Part shown: one piece after another, positions 23,535 through 34,683 of the stretch
Numbering within the stretch: position 1 is the first letter of the stretch
Layout of the letters: the number at the start of each line of letters is the position of its first letter
Assembly (NCBI GenBank): GCA_018340805.1
Contig: JACMZG010001908.1
Span: 48,343,818-48,407,817, forward strand
DNA from: Microvelia longipes
Lineage: Eukaryota; Arthropoda; Insecta; Hemiptera; Veliidae
Length of the DNA stretch: 64,000 nt
Direction of reading: 5' to 3'
The notes under the pieces: model-generated
Seen by the model: the letters and a program-made list of their open reading frames with translations, nothing else
What the model was told of the DNA's origin: nothing
Databases searched by the model: none
Program-made: the position numbers and the translations under genes

Positions 23535-24030
23535 ACGGGGTACCTTGTAACTTTTCTTCATAACATCGGACTCGCTTAGCTCGCCCTCAGACACCGTTTC
23601 GTGGTCAGCGGTCACCCATTCAGCCTCTGACCACGCTCGATGCTGCTTAACTTTTATGATCCAATAAAAATCATGGTTATACATGCCGTATTAAAAAGAA
23701 GCGTGCTTTACTTATCTATTCCATAAAGGTATACACTTGAACCAAATGTCAACTCAAAAAGATTATTTTCCGAAATTTTATTTTTTTAAAACATGCATAA
23801 GTCATATGATAAAGATTGAACTAATGCTGCTATGTTGGTCTTATACATGGCAGCATGTGTAATGAATTTCACATTGATCGCAATATGTTTCCGCATCATA
23901 AAATATTTTCTGGACAGCACAACTAAACCTAATAGACTGATGTTGTACAGAGTTTCAATGTTCTAGCATAAATACACTGGGAGCTACGGAGATAACAAAC
24001 ACAAATACAAACTGAAGAATTTTTGAAACT
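23535..24030 (-). repeat. Rep-A copy
   Basis: Begins GGTTACGGGGTACCTTGTAA, then ATCGGACTCGCTTAGCTCG, GCTGCTTAACTTTTATGATC, TGAACTAATGCTGC and GCATAAATACACTGGGAGCT. The order matches the copies at 41.5 and 44.1 kb. Confidence 0.8.
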
Positions 24031-24520
24031 ACTTTATTTATTTATATAATTTTACAACCATCAAATTTACAAGCAATTCTTGGTTTAGTAAAAAGAAATC
24101 ACTTTACATTACAAATGAGAAAAAAATAAAAAAAATACTAATTATTAAAGTTCAAATTAAAATATTCATTCAGTTCACTGGTTATCTTCCATTAAACATA
24201 AGGGTATTAAAAATATCATAAGCGTTCACCAAACAACTTACGAGGCCCTAAAAGTTACATCAAATTTGAAGTATTTAGAGTCAAAGAAGTTTGACAACCT
24301 GTTCACAAGCTTGGAACAATTTTATTTAACCACTTCTCAAGAAAGGGGTACAACACGAGTTATTATCCTTAACTTGAGGAGTCAAAATCTAAGATTGAAC
24401 CTAATATCTCAAAAATTCAAAGTGCTGACGGCGATGGTCGTGTGAATTAATAAACCACGAAACAATAGGTGACCCCTAAATATATAAACTAAAATATCTT
24501 ATAAATTTAAAACACAATAT
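24031..24520. other. Unassigned AT-rich stretch
   Basis: No supported gene, RNA or element. Confidence 0.45.
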
Positions 24521-24524
24521 ATTA

Positions 24525-24600
24525 TAATATATATATATAATATATATATTATATATATATATTATATATATAATATATATATATATATAATATATATATC
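24525..24600. repeat. (TA)n tract
   Basis: TA repeat with slips. Confidence 0.95.
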
Positions 24601-25260
24601 AGTAAAGCACCTATCTTCTTTATAGAATATTTATTAATGGAATTATAAATCAAACAAAGAGGAGCATTGCGACAGAACAGAGTAAAGACTTTAAATCATC
24701 AATGTTATGCTCAGCCAGACTTCACATAAATTTACCCTTTCTCAGCCAAAATATTATAAAAAGAGCTAGAACAAGGAAAAACGAGCCACAAACTCCCTCT
24801 GGCATGCAACAGGTATTTAAATCTATTCCTGCTGCACACATTCATGAAATTTAGCTTTTTGTCAACAAATAAGAATCTATTTATATTCACTCTTTAATAA
24901 AAGACGGAATAAACATTTACTTACGATAACTTCTTTAAAAGATTTCATTGCAAGAATTCTTTTTATAATTGGGCTTTCTTAATGTCATATCAAGACAATT
25001 AATTTATTAAAGTAGTTATTTGTACAACTAGGCTGGGAATTGAAATATAACTCAGTAGTTAGAAATTTTGCCCCCGAGTCAAAGGCGAGGGTAGCCAATA
25101 GAAACTGCCTGCAAAGGGGAAGCCGAAGAAGGTAATTTTCAATATGACTGCCGAGAACATCAGATTGCTGTACAGGAGTCAGTAATACACCTTTGCTCTA
25201 CTCTTGACGTTTGATTACCATTTTTTTTAATAAAAATAATTTTTTAAGTGAATGAAAGAA
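24601..25260. other. Unassigned stretch
   Basis: No supported gene, RNA or element. Confidence 0.45.
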
Positions 25261-25261
25261 A

Positions 25262-25301
25262 ATCTTCCTTCGGTTCGTCTTCTCCCAATGATTGATAGAA
25301 G

Positions 25302-25333
<32 letters not shown>

Positions 25334-25412
25334 TATATATATAATATAATATATATATATATAATATACACCACCTCTGGTGTGGTGTATGTATGTGTGT
25401 GTGTGAGATAGA
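25262..25412. repeat. Interspersed repeat with (TA)n and hairpin
   Basis: CTTCCTTCGGTTCGTC and ATGATTGATAG lead into a TA tract (25303-25367), as at 14.5 kb. It is followed by a hairpin (TACACCAC ... GTGGTGTA, 25367-25390) and a GT-rich run. Confidence 0.75.
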
Positions 25413-26171
25413 GAGTGTGTGTTTGTACGACGGACAATCTTTCGAACGGATTAATATTTTAGAACCAACCGTAGCACAAAACTTAACTACGCAAAGGACA
25501 AGATTGGTCGTAAACAACACATTTTGTTTAAGTGGTGTGTCGTTTTCATTGTTTTTCTTGGGGTGCTGAATGGAATTAACCTAATCCGGATTTGATAGGA
25601 CAACTTGAAATTATTTAATTCATGGCTCTGACGTTTAAATCTTAGTACCACCGACATTTGTTTGGTTATATTTAGACAATATAAACATATTGTCCGCAAT
25701 GATCAATTAATTTTAAAATTTAGAACCTTTGTTGTACTTATGACATCAATTTAAGTACTTCACACATACACATATATCTAGATCGTAGATAATAAAACAA
25801 TATTCATTTAATACGTTTGTCTGTAAGAATCAGGAGAAATTGCAACCTAAAAATATTTAATGGCTTAATACCTTCACAACTTTTGACGAAGGGTCGGCTC
25901 AATCACCGTCTCCCCTTATAAAATAACAAGAGATAATACTATCTTGACACTTCAGGGAAATAAATAAGTCAAGTTCTTATTAAATGACTATATTTCGACT
26001 CCTTTACGAGTCACATTCATACAATGAGGTCATATTCATTTAATATATATCTATTACTGATTACATGAATAGAGGGATCGAAATATAGTCATTTAGTAAG
26101 AACTGGACTTTACGCTCTCCCTTAAGTATCGAGAAATCATTATTACACATTCATGGGAAACATCGCAAAAT
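25413..26171. other. Unassigned AT-rich stretch
   Basis: A short open frame at 25487-25699 has no recognisable domain. Nothing else is supported. Confidence 0.45.
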
Positions 26172-27160
26172 CTCATTTATACCGTACGTATGGAAAAACA
26201 TTGTGTGTGCAAAAAATACCCGAAACTAAAGTGATGTAGAAATTCATACAGTATGGGTGGGGGCGCAGGACACAGTGGTCTAACTCCCCTGAAATAAGCT
26301 GCTTTAGGGACCTGCCCTAAGTTCACCCTTTCTCCGCTAGTGGCAGGTCGGTTCACCTTGTACCTCATATATAAAATAATTAGTTCTTCAATTCCAAGAT
26401 TAAAATTATTTAAAAGGGTCTTTAACAATGTTAAAAGTTGTATTAATTATTTTAAAGGTATAATTTTCATAAACGCTTTTATAAAAATATAAACTATGAT
26501 ATAAGCTGTGTTAATTTTAAGTAGACCTGATATCGTGATAACCATGATTTGTAAACAAACATCAAAAATGTTCAAACATCAAACCGGGAAATTTATAAAT
26601 TTAATTTACGTCTTCGTTGTCTCATTATAACACACCTTTCGTAACACACGTTATCCTATTTTCTAAAAAAATTATCTTATAAGCTACTAAAAAAGAAAAG
26701 TCAATGAACAAGATAAAAATTGTCTTGTTTACATTTTTATAAACATAAATAGAAGTATCGATTTATAACCGATAACAATAGTGATAAGGGCATAAGGTGA
26801 AAACTAGCGCTCGGTGCGGTAGTTGATGCAACTAATCCCTGTTTTTTCCGGAACCACCTAAAACCAGGGAGTTAGACCACTGTGTCCCCCTGCCCCGACC
26901 TCTACTGTATGAATTTCTACATCACTTTACCCGAAACCTTAATTAGGCGTTTTTAAGACCTCCTTAGTGGTTTACAAAGTTGTCTGTCTGTATGTGTGTA
27001 TCTGTTATCATCATATCTCCCATTTTATTTATGCTAGAGAGTTGAAACTTAGTGCAAAAATCAATCTTTAGGTCAAGATTTGCCATTCGGAAAATAATTT
27101 TTGATGACGTTATTAACCCTCAATAATGACTCAGCAAAACTTTCGAAAAGTTATAAAAAG
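26172..27160 (+). repeat. Rep-A copy split by a hAT-like insertion
   Basis: The left part, 26172-26226, carries the Rep-A terminus (CATTTATACCGTACGTATGG, TTGTGTGTGCAAAAAA). The right part, from 26930 to about 27160, resumes with AGGCGTTTTTAAGACCTCC, AAAGTTGTCTGTCTGTATG and CTGTTATCATCATATCTCCC. The two halves join in the order seen in uninterrupted copies (for example 40.8 kb). Confidence 0.85.
26227..26929. mobile_element. Non-autonomous hAT-like DNA transposon, 703 bp
   Basis: Terminal inverted repeats of about 63 bp start TAAAGTGATGTAGAAATTCA on both ends. The first bases fit the hAT-type end consensus YARNG. The element is flanked by a perfect 8-bp duplication, CCCGAAAC, at 26219-26226 and 26930-26937. 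Eight-bp target duplications are the hAT hallmark. The interior has no transposase. It is inserted into a Rep-A copy, so it is younger than that copy. Confidence 0.88.
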
Positions 27161-27317
27161 CGGGGCAATGTTTTGATTGATAAGTGATTTGGTGCGCTTG
27201 AAGTCATATATAATCCTGTTAGTTTTGTATAACCAACGGGATTATTATGCTCATTTCTATTAAAAAGACAGCAAAAATGAGTTACGAGTAGTGCTTGATA
27301 ATTGATTAACTGCTTAT

Positions 27318-27345
27318 GTACTCAATTATTATAATAATTGAGTAC
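27318..27345. repeat. 28-bp perfect palindrome
   Basis: Arms GTACTCAATTATTA and its exact complement, with no loop. Cruciform-prone; no associated gene. Confidence 0.9.
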
Positions 27346-27384
27346 AAGTTATAAAGTATAAACCGTTAATTTATGCAAGAAATG

Positions 27385-27445
27385 GATTGTTAAGAATGGA
27401 AACACGCATCCTAAAGGAAATTAGATCGGCATGCGGACCAACGCG
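27385..27445 (-). repeat. Fragment of the 52.6-53.3 kb inverted-repeat family
   Basis: GGAAACACGCATCCTAAAGG with CGGCATGCGGACCAACGCG matches the family end at 53.22-53.27 kb. Confidence 0.65.
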
Positions 27446-27535
27446 AAGAATTATTTCATACTTTCAACATTCAATTAAAAGGATGTTACTGGTAATACTT
27501 ATTATGATTAAAGCCTCCTATGTAGTATTAAGCTG

Positions 27536-27880
27536 GAGTCACCCGTAATGTAGTGGTTAAGGTACGCGGCCAATACACAGAATGAATTGGACTTTAAACT
27601 TCCGAGTTTATTTAGTCATAGGTTCAATCCCAGCACGGGCTCTGGGATTTTTGTGAGAGGGATAAAAATTCTGCGTACCACGTCCTTAGAAGGACGTAAA
27701 GCCGGTGGTCCGAGCCTGTGCGTTGTAAGGTACTCGAGACTCTTAAATGCATGCCGTACCCTAAATAAAACTGAAGTAGCAAAATTAATAATATAATAAT
27801 TTTATAATTATAGTTTGTCTGCCTTGTAGTTAAAGTGTATGGAGGTCTCCCCCCATATTACTACTACTACTATATTAAGC
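27536..27880 (+). mobile_element. tRNA-derived SINE-like element
   Basis: A-box-like TGTAGTGGTTAAGG (27549-27562) and B-box-like GGTTCAATCCC (27620-27630) form a polymerase III promoter with tRNA-like order. The body follows (CGTACCACGTCCTTAGAAGG, GCCGGTGGTCCGAGCC) and then an A/T-rich tail. Open frames here are incidental. Confidence 0.65.
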
Positions 27881-28257
27881 TGATTTTCTGAATGTGTGTG
27901 TCTCAAGATGGCACATGAAGGAAAATTCGCAACTTAAAACTTAAATAAAACTCGAAATTGAATTTTGTCGTACATAGAAATTTAATATTTTATCGTGAAA
28001 TATTCTGTCTTTTATCTGCGTTATTGATTCTGCATACTGACATAATCTTGTACAAATTACCAAAGTTTATCTTATTAAAGCTCATTATATCTTATGACAT
28101 GTTAGATAACTAATATCGGTTACTTACAACCACAAAAAACAAAAAAAATCCTTCGTGTCACAGCTATAACTTACCTAAAACAAATAACAAACTTATTAAT
28201 TAATTTACTTTATAAGAAGAAATGAAACAATTTGGATTTGATTCAAAACAAAAAGAT

Positions 28258-28389
28258 TAAAAATAGTTATTTATGCCATAAGGCTGAGAAGTGTGTCTTT
28301 ATGTCACGGCAATTAGATTTACCGACGAGCGAAGCGAGTCGGGAAAAATTGCCAAGACATTTTCAGCCGGATGGCATACACTATTTTTT
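28258..28389. repeat. Nested foldback with GC-rich tip
   Basis: The outer arms pair AAAATAGTTATTTATGCC ... GGCTGA with CAGCC ... GGCATACACTATTTT. An inner GGCAATT/AATTGCC pair encloses CCGACGAGCGAAGCGAGTCG, itself palindromic. It shares ATAGTTATTTAT with the region at 63.23 kb. Confidence 0.75.
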
Positions 28390-28870
28390 TTGAGGTAGCA
28401 CTCATTAAAAAAATCAAAAAATAGCACTCATTAAACTGCGCTATATACTTAATTGAAAAAAAAAACGTCCAATTATTATTAACTCCATATTATCGCCGTC
28501 ATTAAATTCATCCATAGCTTCACACTTTTACTCAAAAATGTAAAAGCATTACAAATAAACACACAAAAATTGTCAATTAGAACACCTTTTAAAAACGAAA
28601 AAAAAAATTAGTCTACGAACAAAAACAGAAACAAAATGAACGTTTTTAAATAAAGCTCATGAAGGTTTAACACAGATTGTTTTTTGAACACGCTACATTA
28701 CAGTAATGGCGGCAACATATGAATTACTTTTACGTCCTAGGAGTTTTTTTACATTCATTATTGTCCTCGGAGGTGAAAAGTACTAAATAACCTCCTATAA
28801 CAATAATGATTGGCTTCTCATCCTAAAAACGGTCCAATAAAGTGCTCAATTACGTACTACCTCAAAAAAC
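28384..28870. repeat. Possible MITE with weak inverted ends
   Basis: Left TTTTTTGAGGTAG and right CTACCTCAAAAAA are exact complements, but the match weakens inside and no target duplication is clear. No coding sequence. Confidence 0.35.
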
Positions 28871-30042
28871 GTCTTTTAAATGAAAGACGATCAGTGTAAT
28901 ACATAGGATCAAAGGTGTATGTTTTCTCTAATTGGGCGTAAGTATAGGAGAGAGAGTAAAATTCTAATGGATCAGAGTTATATTTCTGTTAAAATAGCTA
29001 TTAGCACTTAAATACCCTGATAGGTATGGTAAAAAGTACCTATCTGTCGATTTTGAATTTTAGTTCCCAATTGTGAGCTGTAATAAGGGGTGACAATAGT
29101 TTTTTAAGGGTTCAAAGGAGTAAAGAATGCTATTATATAGCATAGTTGTGTCCTAAGGCGAAAGCTGAAGGAACCAAAGAATTTAACTCCATCTAACTCT
29201 GACACTATGGGTGCAAAAAATGACATAAAAATCTGGGATTTTAAGCGAATTTCCTTTAGGAAAAATTTTCTAATGAGATAGGCGTCATAGCAGGAGCCAA
29301 ACCTTGTAATATATTTGATCTAACAAATACAAATTGTTACACAATTATGAATAACACATCAATACTCCCCCAAAACAGCAAGCTGTGGCAGAGGGTGGAG
29401 TTTTAAACCTATGACCAGGTTCATAGGTCATAGTTTACGCAAAGTCTATTCATTCACAGTCTTTCATAAATCTTGAGGGATATATATGTTTAAAGACCTA
29501 AACCAGGGATTTAACATGGAATGACCTCTAAGGTTAATTTAAAGAGCTACTTTAAAACGAAGATACACAAAGTCTAAACAACAACACGCTGATAGGAATA
29601 TAAAACTAGATTACAAAAACAATGTTGCCAACTTTTTAATATTTATTTATTTATAACATTTTAAATTGAAATATGAGAGATATTTCATAACATTTTAAAT
29701 TGAAATATGAGAGATATTTCATAACATGCATAACATGAAATATGTCTATATAACATGAGACATAACATTATCGATATCATACAAATTTTAAATAGCAGTG
29801 AGGAGAATTTTCAATAAATACAAATATTACCGGTTACGCGATGATAAGTTTGATGACTACTACTGCTACTATTAGGTATCTACACGGAATAGATCAGAGG
29901 TATCAGATATATTCAGAGGAATCTGGAGGGAATGCTCGTCTCGAGAATATATTTAATTAATTTTTTAATATAATAATTGTTTATAGCATATTTTTATATT
30001 GTTTTTATTATAATAGTGTATGTTTTTCGTTTTAAATGACCT
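28871..30042. other. Unassigned AT-rich stretch
   Basis: At 29151-29178 a hairpin-like TCCTAAGGCGAAAGCTGAAG resembles the hairpins at 63.3 kb. At 29656-29724 a 35-bp unit (TTTTAAATTGAAATATGAGA) is duplicated in tandem. No gene. Confidence 0.45.
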
Positions 30043-30256
30043 TCAAAAAAGGAAAAAAAACCTTATATTACTGACTCTATTGTTCTCTCTTTTGTTCTTT
30101 CTTTTTGATAAAAACCTTATATTACTGACTCTTTTGTTCTCTCTTTTGTTCTTTCTTTTTGATAAAAACCTTATTACTGACTCTTTTTTTCTCTTTTGTT
30201 CTTTCTTTTTTCTTTTTGATAAAAACCTTATATTACTGACTCTTTTCTCTCTTTCA
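30043..30256. repeat. 54-bp minisatellite, 4 units
   Basis: Pyrimidine-rich unit starting CCTTATATTACTGACTC at 30061, 30115, 30169 (shortened) and 30226. The 54-bp period (18 codons) keeps both strands open, which explains the Leu/Phe-rich and Lys/Arg-rich open frames here. Confidence 0.9.
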
Positions 30257-30280
30257 ATCAAGTATCTCTTTATTTATTGA

Positions 30281-31272
30281 ATGATGCTTTATTATTTTTT
30301 GTACAATGATTATTTAATCAGATTATCAAATAATCGCTACCATATTATTATTTGTAACTATAGTCTGATAGCGTATGGTGCTGCTGCAAAAATAGATTTG
30401 AATAATAACTGTGGTGTTACAAAAAAATTATCAAAATCTGCCTTCATAAACCTGTCAAGTACTCAAGTTCTCTAGTATACTCAGATTTCTCTGTCCTACC
30501 TCTAGATCTGCTTTATAAAAAAAAAATAGTTTTAATTAAATATTTTAATGAAGAAAAGATAATTGTTGAGCATTCTTACAACACTAGATCAAGGGACCTA
30601 AATATCATAAAATTTCCTCTGTGTAAGACAACAAAAAGACAAAGATATTTCGAATACTTCGCACCAAAATTCTTTCACCAATTGACTTCAGACATTAAAA
30701 CATCTAAAAACATTAAAATCTTTAAAACAAGACTTAATAAATACCTATATTCATTAATAGAACCAAAACCTAAGTAAACTACAATTACAAAATGCACATG
30801 ACACAACTCTACTAAAAATATCAGCATCCTCAATAAATATTTAATACACCCTGTAAGAATAACCAAAGAATGTTAAACCATTATCTTTTCTCTCCTTATT
30901 TTTTTTTTTTGCCTTCTTTGTGAATTATACTAATTCACCTTAAAAATATGTATGACTTAAATTTTTAAAAAAAGTTGATTGTATAAACTCCTGAATACTA
31001 TAGTTATAATTTTAGTTTCTTTTTTATTTTTTTTATTATTACTCTCTTTTTTTTTAATTTTTATTTGACCAGACGTCAAAAGGGAGCTCTCGCTCTAGCA
31101 CTTTATAGTGCTACTGGAGAGCTCTCATCCTTAATTGTTGAAACAAACAAAAACAAAAAAAGGAAAAAGTAAAACATTAAATTATTTTTTTTTGTTTCTT
31201 TATAGATTATATATAGATATGTAAATGGATGAAAATAAAGATTTATTATTATTATTATTATTATTATTAATA
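30281..31272 (+). mobile_element. LINE 3' fragment (jockey/CR1-like C-terminus)
   Basis: An early frame gives YSLIAYGAAAKID, close to the YSIIQYGIIAYGS of the LINE at 38.9 kb. From about 30505 a second frame runs LPLDLLYKKKIVLIKY ... YNTRSRDL ... RYFEYFAPKFFHQL ... FKTRLNKYLYS to a stop near 30778. This is the C-terminal tail typical of such LINE polyproteins (NTR, FNxLP-like and FKxxLKxYL segments). An untranslated region with a GAGAGCTC hairpin follows, then AATAAAG and a (TTA)n tail at 31237-31270. Frameshifted and 5'-truncated. Confidence 0.75.
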
Positions 31273-31343
31273 CGATTTAAATTTAGGTCATAGGTAAGAT
31301 TTAATACAAAACACGTAGAGATGGTTTCAACTCTCTTTCTTGA

Positions 31344-31349
31344 TTTATT
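31344..31349 (-). terminator. Candidate polyadenylation signal for 31638-32300
   Basis: TTTATT on the plus strand reads AATAAA on the minus strand, about 290 nt beyond the stop codon. It is the nearest canonical hexamer I see. Confidence 0.3.
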
Positions 31350-31637
31350 TTGGCTCCACGGCTTTGCCTCAGTTGCCAAAGCCTCGGAAAGTAACTAATT
31401 TAGATCTAATAAAGTTTTCTCTAAAAGAGAAAACTTTACCTCGAGTGAGGGAAAGTTTCTTCCTTTAGGACATGTTTAGGACGTTGATGCACTTGAATAA
31501 ATCAGTATAAATTATGTATAATTTTATAAACGGAATAAGATATCTTACAACATAATTAGGACTTAACTCAGATACAGTGTGGTCAGTGAAAATCTTAAGG
31601 TAAAATTGAAGTGTCTACGTATGACATTCTTTCCAGT

Positions 31638-32300
31638 TTAATTTTGAGATGGAACTTGAGTTAAAAAAGCAAAAATAGAATTCGTTTTACAATATGGGCT
31701 TGTCATTTCTAATCTCATATTACACCAATTCTCATTGAAATAATCAACAATTGCTCTTCGTATGAATTCGGTGATATCCCTGTTGTCAGCAAATGGTGTC
31801 GAACAATGGAGTGTAGCTGCTTCGACATTTATATTAAACGATGTTGTTAAAGAGCACGAATCTTTGTCACTACCAAGTGCTAGAAAAAGATGAATACCGA
31901 AATCGAACGAATGGAAATCTACAGTTGTGTTGTATAATGGAGATAAATCTCCAAAATATTCTGAATCAATTCGATCGATATCAAAAGACATTTTCCCCGA
32001 TGATAAGGATCCAGTCATATTATTAATCATTCGATCATAATCGATAATCTGATTAAAATGGTTATCTTTTCTTGAAAAATTCTCATTTCCTTTCAGTCGA
32101 ATATTCGTAAAAATTCCTAACGGAGTAGAAACTTCATTGATTAATATTTTACCCTTTAGATCCGTCTTCGATACAGCATCTTCAAAATTTTCAATAAAAA
32201 AGTCGATGTACTCGTCCAGAACTATATAATTTGTTTCAGACCTTACAAGCAAAACAGAAGAAAATACGTTGAGAAGGAAAAACAAAACTGACATTGCCAT
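31638..32300 (-). CDS. Small secreted protein, tentatively group-7-allergen/TULIP-like
   Basis: A 220-residue intact ORF with a true ATG at 32300 (a second ATG lies at codon 3). Residues 1-21 form a signal peptide (hydrophobic VLFFLLNVFSSVLLV, likely cleavage after VRS). The mature part has four cysteines (149, 166, 193, 204), enough for two disulphides, and three N-glycosylation sequons (N74, N94, N124), fitting an extracellular protein. The pattern is an amphipathic N-terminal helix (IDFFIENFEDAV), then G-x-FTNI-x-LKG, alternating beta-like stretches, and a C-terminal helix (FIRRAIVDYFNENW). This recalls the insect mite-allergen-group-7 / takeout-type lipid-binding proteins, but I infer that from pattern only. 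It is single-exon here and the only non-transposon ORF with coding character in the window. Alternatives: an unrelated lineage-specific secreted protein, or a retrocopy. Confidence 0.75.
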   Translation of the reverse strand: MAMSVLFFLLNVFSSVLLVRSETNYIVLDEYIDFFIENFEDAVSKTDLKGKILINEVSTPLGIFTNIRLKGNENFSRKDNHFNQIIDYDRMINNMTGSLSSGKMSFDIDRIDSEYFGDLSPLYNTTVDFHSFDFGIHLFLALGSDKDSCSLTTSFNINVEAATLHCSTPFADNRDITEFIRRAIVDYFNENWCNMRLEMTSPYCKTNSIFAFLTQVPSQN

Positions 32301-32311
32301 GATCTCACTTT

Positions 32312-32350
32312 AAACTGATATATAATTCCTAAATAGCTTTTTGTTTTATA
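32312..32350 (-). promoter_or_regulatory. Candidate core promoter of the secreted-protein gene
   Basis: On the minus strand TATAAAA (32350-32344) lies 34 nt before the A of TCAGTT (32318-32313), which matches the arthropod initiator. The spacing is slightly longer than usual. It predicts a 16-nt 5' leader before the ATG. Confidence 0.4.
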
Positions 32351-32769
32351 TTTGTGTAATCGTTTGATATGATGTTATCACAAATAAATAAACACTCAAC
32401 ATAAGAATGGAAAGTTTATACTAGTATACACGATTATAATACGTACTTATACATGGTAAAGTACATGACATAGATAAGAATAATTAACAATAGATTATTA
32501 TGATGAGAAAATTACATTATCATGTTAATAAAATACAACTTAGATAATACTACTTGTCAAAAAAGAACTTAGATAAAATAAATAAAAAATAATTTTTGGA
32601 GGTACGACAAAATAATTTTTTAGAAGTGTTTGATTTATTATTAACAATCCATTATGCTGACTTGATATTTCAGTTTATGCGTTTTGATTTAGTCAATAAC
32701 AATTTCACTAACTAAAAATACCTGATGATAATTAGTTTAGAGCAAAAAAGAGACTATTAGATTAAATAA

Positions 32770-33480
32770 ATGAATGCCCCACTACTAACTACTAATGCCT
32801 TAAACTAATTCTCATCTAGTGTTATGGAGACAAACACAAGTATTAATGCCCTAAACTAATTCTCACCTAGTATTATAGAGACACACACAAGTATTAATGC
32901 CCTAACCTAATTCTCATCTAGTGTTATAGAAACACACACAAGTATTTATGCCCTAAACTAATTCTCATCTAGTGTTATGGAGACAAACACAAGTATTAAT
33001 GCCCTAAACTAATTCTAATCTAGTGTTATAGAGACACACACAAGTATTAATGCCCTTAACTAATTCTCATCTAGTGTTATAGAAACACACACAAGTATTT
33101 ATGCCCTAAACTAATTCTCATCTTGTATTATGGAGACAAACACAAGTATTAATGCCCTAAACTAATTTTCATCTAGTGGTATAGAAACACACACAAGTAT
33201 TTATGCCCTAAACTAATCTCATCTAGGAAACACACACAAGTATTAATGCCCTAAACTAATTCTCATCTAGTGTTATAGAGACACACACAAGTATTAATGC
33301 CCTAAACTAATTCTCATCTAGTGTTATAGAGACACACACAAGTATTAATGCCCTAAACTAATTCTCATCTAGTGTTATAGAGACACACACAAGTATTAAT
33401 GCCCTAAACTAATTCTCATAGTGTTAGTGTTATACAAACAAGTATTAATGCCCTAAACATTCTCACAGAGTTACACACTA
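32770..33480. repeat. 51-bp minisatellite, about 13 units
   Basis: Unit TATTAATGCCCTAAACTAAT then TCTCATCTAGTGTTATAGAG and ACACACACAAG; starts at 32841, 32892 and 32943 show the 51-bp period. Variants (TTTATG, GGAGACAAAC) alternate in blocks, and the last units are shortened. Confidence 0.95.
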
Positions 33481-33764
33481 CAAGAGTTACAAGTATTAAT
33501 TATAGAAAAACTGATGTAGTCAGTACTATTATACATTCTAGGCAGTAAAGAATAATTTCAGATTTTTCAAAGGAAATTGGAATATTTCTTGTATACTCTG
33601 TACTCTTCAAAAACCAGTTATTTTTGCTCAGATTAAGGTAATTTCTTTGAAGAATCAGGAGTAACTGACTTCAATTTGTTACTGTCTTAAAAAATAACAC
33701 ATAAACCAATATCTTAAGTAAGCATTGAAGTTTTATGCTAAATACCAAGCATTAAAAAAGGGAA

Positions 33765-34320
33765 ATAGATCTGCTAGCGAATCCCCGCATCAGAATTCGT
33801 TTATATTCATATTCATATAAATATCAAAACAGCCTTACAAAGACAATGGCAGAATGACTGGACAAACAGTACAAACGACAAATTAAAATATGTTACACCA
33901 ATACTATCCAACTGGCAGACAAGTTTCAGGAACAATAGACACGAAGAAATTATGCTGACCCGCCTACGTATTGGGCACACTAGACTCACGCATGGATATC
34001 TCATAACAAAACAAGATAAACCTCAATGTTCAAGATGCGGCCAAATTCTCACCGTCTATCATATTTTTATGCGACTGCCACCAGTTAGAACCACTCCGTA
34101 AGCAAAATTCCCTACCAGCTAACATGCCTGAAATTCTTAAGGACGACGAACAAAACGTGCAAATACTACTGCGATACCTCCTTACTTAAACCTAAATATT
34201 ATTATTCTATAACCAAAAATATCAAATAATTTTTTTATACCTTATTTAATTAAACTACCATGGAGGAACATAACCCTGCAGTTTACCTCCAAAGCAAAAA
34301 AAAAAAAAAAAAAAAAAAAA
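33765..34320 (+). mobile_element. 5'-truncated LINE 3' end with poly(A) tail
   Basis: One frame gives KTALQRQWQNDW ... EEIMLTRLRIGHTRLTHGYL ... PQCSRCGQILTVYHI. After one frameshift near 34070 it continues CDCHQLEPLRKQNSLPANMP ... VQILLRYLLT and stops near 34190. The LTRLRIGHTRLTHGYL segment followed by a Cys-rich CxxC...H...C motif is characteristic of the C-terminal (RNase H to zinc-knuckle) end of jockey/I-type LINE polyproteins. A 3' untranslated region and 25 uninterrupted A's (34296-34320) follow. Only one frame break suggests a fairly young insertion. Confidence 0.82.
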
Positions 34321-34405
34321 CATATAACCATATCAGAGAAACCAGGATTTGAACCTGGGTCTCTAGCTCTAGGTAATTTGAGTGCTTGTATCGAGTTAGA
34401 CCATT
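34321..34405 (-). pseudogene. tRNA-Leu-like relic or SINE head
   Basis: On the minus strand A-box-like TGGTCTAACTCGA, a CTCAAAT loop consistent with anticodon CAA, a long variable arm and a T arm (CCAGGTTCAAATCCTGG, perfect 5-bp stem) follow in tRNA order. The acceptor and anticodon stems do not pair properly, so it is a relic or the head of a SINE. Its end touches the LINE poly(A). Confidence 0.45.
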
Positions 34406-34662
34406 TTCATTTGACTTTAAATAAAAAAACAATATCTTATTCGAATTTTTACTTATCTATTTTTTCAGTTTTTTCGTTATAATATAGTTTCGACTTAGGA
34501 AGGGTATAAAAAAAATACATTATCACCCAAAAGTAACAAGCACATTTTTTTAAACATAACATGTTTTTGTTTATGTTTCAAATGTGTTCAATGAGTTAAA
34601 CACAACATTGTTCTGAGTCAAAAAAACATATATTTTTTTAATAATAATTTAATTTAATTAAT

Positions 34663-34683
34663 AATAATAATAATAATTTAATT
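34663..34683. repeat. Target-site duplication, left copy
   Basis: Five AAT triplets followed by TTAATT, 21 bp, identical to 35622-35642. The TTAATT part makes chance microsatellite identity less likely. Confidence 0.75.

Noticed and set aside
26177..26428. 83-codon ORF
   Set aside because: Spans the junction of Rep-A and the hAT-like element, so it is not an ancestral reading frame.
30020..30280. Leu/Phe-rich plus-strand and Lys/Arg-rich minus-strand frames
   Set aside because: Both arise from the 54-bp pyrimidine-rich minisatellite, whose period is a multiple of 3.
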